From Bacteroidaceae bacterium (GTDB lineage: Bacteria > Bacteroidota > Bacteroidia > Bacteroidales > Bacteroidaceae): a stretch of DNA of 37,920 nt. How positions within the stretch are numbered: position 1 is the first letter of the stretch; each line of letters opens with the position of its first letter. Positions 34,472 to 37,920 of the stretch are shown here, piece by piece. A program made the translations under genes and the position numbers. The DNA lies in NCBI GenBank assembly GCA_017546505.1, contig JAFYWV010000123.1, forward strand, positions 1-37,920, read 5' to 3'. The notes under the pieces were generated by a model, which made no database searches, was not told where the DNA came from, and saw only the letters and a program-made list of their open reading frames with translations.

Positions 34472-36783
34472 TGAGACGAGCCGCATTATACATATTGGCA
34501 ACACTGCTTATAGCATCCTGCTCCACAACACGATACGTCCCCGAAGGTGACAGACTATACATAGGAATAAAAGACGTCAAGTTTGTCGATGCCCAAGAGA
34601 ATGCAACCGGCCCTGTGGGCAAGACAGCAATGGAAGAGGCCCGATATGCCCTCGACTATGCCCCCAACGGCTCCATCGCAGGCAGTTCAACCCTGCGCGC
34701 ATTGCCCATTGGCCTCTGGTGGTACAACTGCCTGCACAACTCACAAAGCAAAGTCGGGAAATGGCTCTTCAAGAAACTTGCAAAAGAACCGGTGCTGATA
34801 TCAAAGGTAAACCCCGACCTGTTGGCCGATGTCGCCACCAACATACTCAAATACTACGGCTACTTCAACAGCAATGTCGAAGCAGAAATAATACCATCAG
34901 AGAAGAACCCCAAAAAGGCAAAGGTAAGCTATACCGCCACCCTTGGAACAGCCTACCACTACGACAGCATATCTTACCGCAACTTCACACAAAATGCCGA
35001 CAGCCTGATACGCAGCACCTGGGACAAACGGACCATACACCCCGGTCAGCAGTTCAACGCAGCAGCAATGGAAGAGGAGCGTACAAGGATAAGCTCCTTG
35101 CTCCGCAATAACGGATACTATAATTTTCAACCTGGATACATCACCTTCCTTGCCGACACCATCAACAATCCGGGATATGCCGACATACGCATACAACCCG
35201 GTAGCGATATGCCCACACAAGCCACCGAGACACGCAGAATTGGCGACATAACCATACGTGTACGCGGCAACGAGACAAGCGGTGAGACACGACAAAAAGC
35301 CGACACACTCTCACTGCGAAATATCAAATATATTTACTATGGCAAGAAACCGCCGGTACGCATTGGGCCATTGTTGCGCAACATACAGATAAGAAAAGGC
35401 GAATTATACTCACAAGAGAAACAACAGAACGCCCTAAACAAATTGAGCCAGATGAACATCTTCAACAACTACAGGCTCAATCTCGTTCCACGCGAAGGAA
35501 CAGACCTGTTGGACCTTAACATAACCACCCAACTCGACAAGCCCTACGACTTCACCTTCGAACTCAACGTCACCTCAAAGAGCAACAACCAAATTGGCCC
35601 GGGTAGCAAAATCAGCCTCGCAAAAAGAAATGTGTTCCGCGGAGGCGAAACACTCAAATTCACACTCTCGGGCTCATACGAATGGCAAACCGACGATAAG
35701 ATAGAAGGCAAGGCAGGAGTTGTCAACTCCTGGGAGATAGGAGCCGACCTTTCACTCAATTTTCCACGTCTCTATTTTCCGTTCCTGCACAGACGCCATC
35801 TTCGTCTCCCGGCAACAACATCCTTCCGCCTATTTGCCGACGAGATGAACCGTTCAGGCTTTTTCAGGATGATACAGGCCGGTGGTGACGCAACATACAA
35901 GATACAAAGCCACCCCACCACCACACACACAGTCACACCATTCCGTCTCACATACGATATGCTGCTCAGCACAACCGGCAAATTCGACGAAATTGTAGAG
36001 ACCAACAAAGCCATACAAAACAGTTTCCGCGACCAGTTCATACCGGCAATGCAATACAGCTACACCTACGACAACGCCAACACCAAGCATCGCAATAAAA
36101 GCAAGTTAGACATCAGTGTAACATCGGCCGGAAACGTCACCTCACTACTATTTGCAGCATTCGGCAAACAGTTCGACGAGAAAAACAAAAACATATTAGG
36201 CAACCCATACGCACAGTTCATAAAGGCCACAGCCGAACTGCGTCAACTATGGAAGATTGACAACAACCAATACATAGCCACACGCATTATGGCAGGCGCC
36301 ATACACAGCTACGGAAACTCGGAATACGCACCATACAGCGAACAATTCTACATAGGTGGCTCAAATAGCCTACGCGGCTTCACAGTACGTTCTGTAGGCC
36401 CCGGCAGCTACCGTCCCAGCAACGTCAACGGCTACACCTACCTCGACGAGACAGGTACACTAAAAATGGAGATGAACGTAGAATACCGTTTCAGAATAAT
36501 CTCAGACCTCCACGGTGCACTCTTCGTCGACGCCGGAAACATCTGGCTGCTCAAAGAAGACAAAGAACGCCCAGGAGGCCAGTTCAACATCAACACCTTT
36601 GCCGAACAGATAGCACTGAACACCGGCATCGGCATCAGATACGACATCGGAATACTCGTAGCACGCATAGACTTCGGCCTCGGCCTACACGCCCCCTACA
36701 ACACAGGCCGCAGCGGCTATTTCAACCTCAACCCACTCAAAGACGGCTTCGCCTGGCACTTTGCAATAGGCTATCCATTCTAA
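34468..36783 (+). CDS. tamL: TamL, Omp85-family outer-membrane lipoprotein
   Basis: The 771-residue protein begins MMRRAALYILATLLIASC, a type II signal peptide with lipid cysteine C18. POTRA-like domains follow (about 25-390; the repeats ISYRNFTQNADSLIR, GDITIRVRGNE, and IRKGELYSQEKQQNALNKLSQMNIFNNYRLNLVP are typical). The C-terminal half (about 410-771) is the 16-strand Omp85 barrel: GPGSKISLAKRNVFRGGE, the loop-6 RGF motif in SNSLRGFTVRSVGPGSY (about 632-648) and the terminal Phe in AIGYPF. Lipid-modified TamA-like Omp85 proteins paired with TamB are known in Bacteroidetes as TamL. The start overlaps the tamB stop by four bases (ATGA); an in-frame start at 34264 lies within tamB and lacks a signal peptide at its N-terminus. 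Confidence 0.93.
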   Translation: MMRRAALYILATLLIASCSTTRYVPEGDRLYIGIKDVKFVDAQENATGPVGKTAMEEARYALDYAPNGSIAGSSTLRALPIGLWWYNCLHNSQSKVGKWLFKKLAKEPVLISKVNPDLLADVATNILKYYGYFNSNVEAEIIPSEKNPKKAKVSYTATLGTAYHYDSISYRNFTQNADSLIRSTWDKRTIHPGQQFNAAAMEEERTRISSLLRNNGYYNFQPGYITFLADTINNPGYADIRIQPGSDMPTQATETRRIGDITIRVRGNETSGETRQKADTLSLRNIKYIYYGKKPPVRIGPLLRNIQIRKGELYSQEKQQNALNKLSQMNIFNNYRLNLVPREGTDLLDLNITTQLDKPYDFTFELNVTSKSNNQIGPGSKISLAKRNVFRGGETLKFTLSGSYEWQTDDKIEGKAGVVNSWEIGADLSLNFPRLYFPFLHRRHLRLPATTSFRLFADEMNRSGFFRMIQAGGDATYKIQSHPTTTHTVTPFRLTYDMLLSTTGKFDEIVETNKAIQNSFRDQFIPAMQYSYTYDNANTKHRNKSKLDISVTSAGNVTSLLFAAFGKQFDEKNKNILGNPYAQFIKATAELRQLWKIDNNQYIATRIMAGAIHSYGNSEYAPYSEQFYIGGSNSLRGFTVRSVGPGSYRPSNVNGYTYLDETGTLKMEMNVEYRFRIISDLHGALFVDAGNIWLLKEDKERPGGQFNINTFAEQIALNTGIGIRYDIGILVARIDFGLGLHAPYNTGRSGYFNLNPLKDGFAWHFAIGYPF

Positions 36784-36824
36784 AACAACACAAGTTCACC
36801 TTAGTTACCCTTAATCACCCCTGC

Positions 36825-36880
36825 AAAAAAAAACGAGCCTTAGCGTTAACTAAAGCTCGTTTTATAAAAAGTGTTGATGC
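36825..36880 (-). repeat. Extra copy of the rrn terminator with possible decayed 5S 3' end
   Basis: The 29 bases from 36834 are identical to those from 37748 in the true rrn terminator, in the same orientation, with an A tract to the left (T tract on the minus strand). To the right, ATAAAAAGTGTTGATG resembles ATAAAAGTGGCGATG, the junction with the 5S 3' end in the real copy. On the plus strand the hairpin, CGAGC paired with GCTCG, probably also ends tamL transcription, but the stem is better paired (a G-U in place of a C-A mismatch) and the T tract longer on the minus strand, so it was built for the rrn direction. Confidence 0.65.
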
Positions 36881-36940
36881 AAAGGCCTTGTAACGACAAA
36901 AAAACCTTCAGTCAACCTCTAATATCTAAACAAGGACTGT

Positions 36941-37411
36941 TTAATCAACTTTCTCATAAACAGAAAGAGCCCAATCCTCATAAACATTTCCATCCTCGGT
37001 CTCAGTGTAATGCTCTTCAAGAGTCAAAAAAGAAGAAGTCAGACTCTTTACAGTAGCCCACTTATATTCACCCCCAAATAAAGGATTGGAAAGATATATA
37101 CTTCCATTCTTATACTTCCAATTAACCTCACCAACCTCCTCAGCCATTAATGTATCTCCATACTCAACATACATATTAAAACGGCCGTTCTCACCAAACT
37201 CAACAAACCACTTATCTTCAATTTCATCACCTGTTTGAGACCACGAATACTCTATCTCACCATTCACCTTTTCCCATCCTTCATCAGAGACAACCTTCCA
37301 CAGACCAAACAATTCAGAATTCAATTCATCCTCCTTCTCAGAGCAAGAACACAAATTCGCAACAGCAAACATCAGAAGGCCAACAACCCACAAATAATTA
37401 ACTTTTTTCAT
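36941..37411 (-). CDS. Small lipocalin-like lipoprotein
   Basis: The 156-residue protein has a type II signal peptide (MKKVNYLWVVGLLMFAVANLCSC, lipid cysteine C21 or C23). The mature part is acidic and begins ELFGLWKVVSD, as in small Bacteroidetes lipocalin-like lipoproteins whose first strand carries G-x-W. Later strands include KWFVEFGENGRFNMYVEYG, VNWKYKNGSIYLSNPLF and SSFLTLEEHYTETEDG, consistent with a small beta-barrel. No ligand or function can be named. The ATG at 37411 begins the signal peptide. It lies alone between the two copies of the rrn terminator, has lower GC than tamL, and is read in the same direction as the rrn operon. Confidence 0.75.
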   Translation of the reverse strand: MKKVNYLWVVGLLMFAVANLCSCSEKEDELNSELFGLWKVVSDEGWEKVNGEIEYSWSQTGDEIEDKWFVEFGENGRFNMYVEYGDTLMAEEVGEVNWKYKNGSIYLSNPLFGGEYKWATVKSLTSSFLTLEEHYTETEDGNVYEDWALSVYEKVD

Positions 37412-37680
37412 AATAACAATACCAAGCAGCACAAATTAATAAATAGATAAAAGATTGATTTATAATACTCAAACCCCTGAAAGTTAATAGAAATTCGACT
37501 TTATGCTGCAAAAGAAGTCCATAATCCATTAACAATCATACAAATATACATAATTAAAATTGATAATAAGCAACTTTCCTTTAGTAAAATTTTAACAACA
37601 GCATTTAGCCGTGAGCAACAGTACAGCCCACCTGAAGAGCGACTAAACAGCAATACCCAAACATTAACACCCCCTAATGC
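37412..37680. other. AT-rich non-coding gap
   Basis: About 270 bases between the lipoprotein gene and the decamer repeats beside the rrn end. No convincing gene or RNA is seen. A weak -7-like TTAATTTG lies on the minus strand around 37430-37437, and could belong to the lipoprotein gene. Confidence 0.5.
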
Positions 37681-37735
37681 CACCTTAATCACCCCCAATT
37701 CAGCTTAGTTACCCTTAGTTGCCCTTAGCCCCCTT
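37681..37735 (-). repeat. Decamer-like repeats next to the rrn terminator
   Basis: On the plus strand imperfect ten-base units follow one another: CCTTAATCAC, GCTTAGTTAC, CCTTAGTTGC, CCTTAGCCCC. A shorter run of the same kind (CCTTAGTTAC, CCTTAATCAC) lies at 36799-36820 beside the extra terminator copy. Confidence 0.6.
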
Positions 37736-37740
37736 ACAAC

Positions 37741-37775
37741 AAAAAAACGAGCCTTAGCGTTAACTAAAGCTCGTT
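37741..37775 (-). terminator. Terminator of the rrn operon
   Basis: On the minus strand a stem closes with CGAGC/GCTCG (37773-37769 with 37752-37748), continues with TTTAG/CTAAG pairs including a G-U, and is followed by seven T. It starts about ten bases after the 5S 3' end. Confidence 0.85.
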
Positions 37776-37783
37776 TCATAAAA

Positions 37784-37894
37784 GTGGCGATGACCTACTC
37801 TCCCACAAATCTTTGCAGTACCATCGGCGCTGTCGGGCTTAACTTCTCTGTTCGGGATGGGAAGAGGTGGATCCCCGACGCTATCAATCGCCTT
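37784..37894 (-). rRNA. rrf: 5S ribosomal RNA
   Basis: On the minus strand the RNA of about 111 nucleotides begins near AAGGCGATTGATAGCG and ends ATCGCCAC; GGCGAT and ATCGCC form the closing helix. It contains the conserved 5S segments CGGGGATCCACCTCTTCCC, CCGAACAGAGAAGTTAAGCCC, GCGCCGATGGTACTGC and GTGGGAGAGTAGG. It is the last gene of an rrn operon whose 23S gene lies beyond the right edge; the exact ends are uncertain by two or three bases. Confidence 0.95.
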
Positions 37895-37920
37895 AATAAG
37901 GGAATGATACCTTGATATCG
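37895..37920 (-). other. Part of the 23S-5S spacer
   Basis: The last 26 bases lie upstream of the 5S gene in the direction of transcription. They should belong to the spacer of the rrn precursor; no 23S sequence is recognised in them. Confidence 0.5.

Noticed and set aside
37501-37698. Minus-strand open frame of 65 codons near the rrn end
   Set aside because: It covers the decamer repeats and AT-rich gap, has no ribosome binding site, and its product looks like translated repeat.

Overview
The window looks like the chromosome of a gut-type member of the Bacteroidales, most like Prevotellaceae or Muribaculaceae; the genus cannot be fixed by reading alone. The reasons are the promoters (a TTG box about 19-21 bases before TAnnTTTG or TATCTTCG), very large secreted multidomain surface proteins with an IYDLSGR-type C-terminal tail, many lipoproteins, a TamB-TamL pair in which the Omp85 protein is itself a lipoprotein, and a LytTR/LytS-like two-component pair.

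Layout. Bases 1-14250 hold one apparent minus-strand surface operon: an 1848-residue secreted adhesin-like protein, a 53-residue peptide, and a giant GH89 alpha-N-acetylglucosaminidase that is open for 2759 codons and runs off the left edge. Its likely promoter is at 14220-14250, followed by a GC-rich leader. Bases 14370-18426 hold guanine deaminase (+), then nadC, a sensor kinase and a LytTR regulator (all -), and rlmH (+). Bases 18433-21462 hold a beta-helix lipoprotein and the dipeptidase pepD (-). Bases 21567-24115 hold a small membrane protein plus an OmpH-like lipoprotein (+), converging on aspartate ammonia-lyase (-) through a perfect 54-base palindrome. Bases 24162-27390 hold a membrane-bound AraC-type regulator (-), an initiator tRNA-Met (-), and a TetR regulator with an RluA-type pseudouridine synthase (+). 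Bases 27522-29640 hold a cyclophilin lipoprotein overlapping an M16 peptidase (-). Bases 29831-36783 hold tamB-tamL (+). The right end holds a small lipoprotein (-) and the 5S rRNA end of an rrn operon (-).

How the genes work together. The left operon probably makes a cell-surface glycan-degrading system: GH89 enzymes remove terminal alpha-GlcNAc, as found on gastric-type mucin and heparan sulfate, and the ricin-like, F5/8-type and beta-sandwich modules would bind glycan or the cell surface. TamB-TamL, the OmpH-like lipoprotein and the cyclophilin serve envelope biogenesis. The remaining genes are housekeeping (NAD synthesis, purine and aspartate catabolism, rRNA modification) or regulators.

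Most interesting observations. A near-identical copy of the rrn terminator, with what may be a decayed 5S 3' end, lies about 0.9 kb from the real one. A purine-rich repeat recurs at or inside the 3' ends of three unrelated genes. A small peptide gene and a REP-like hairpin sit between the two giant surface-protein genes. No CRISPR array, prophage, intact insertion sequence or clear defence system was seen, and nothing here proves a wholly new system.
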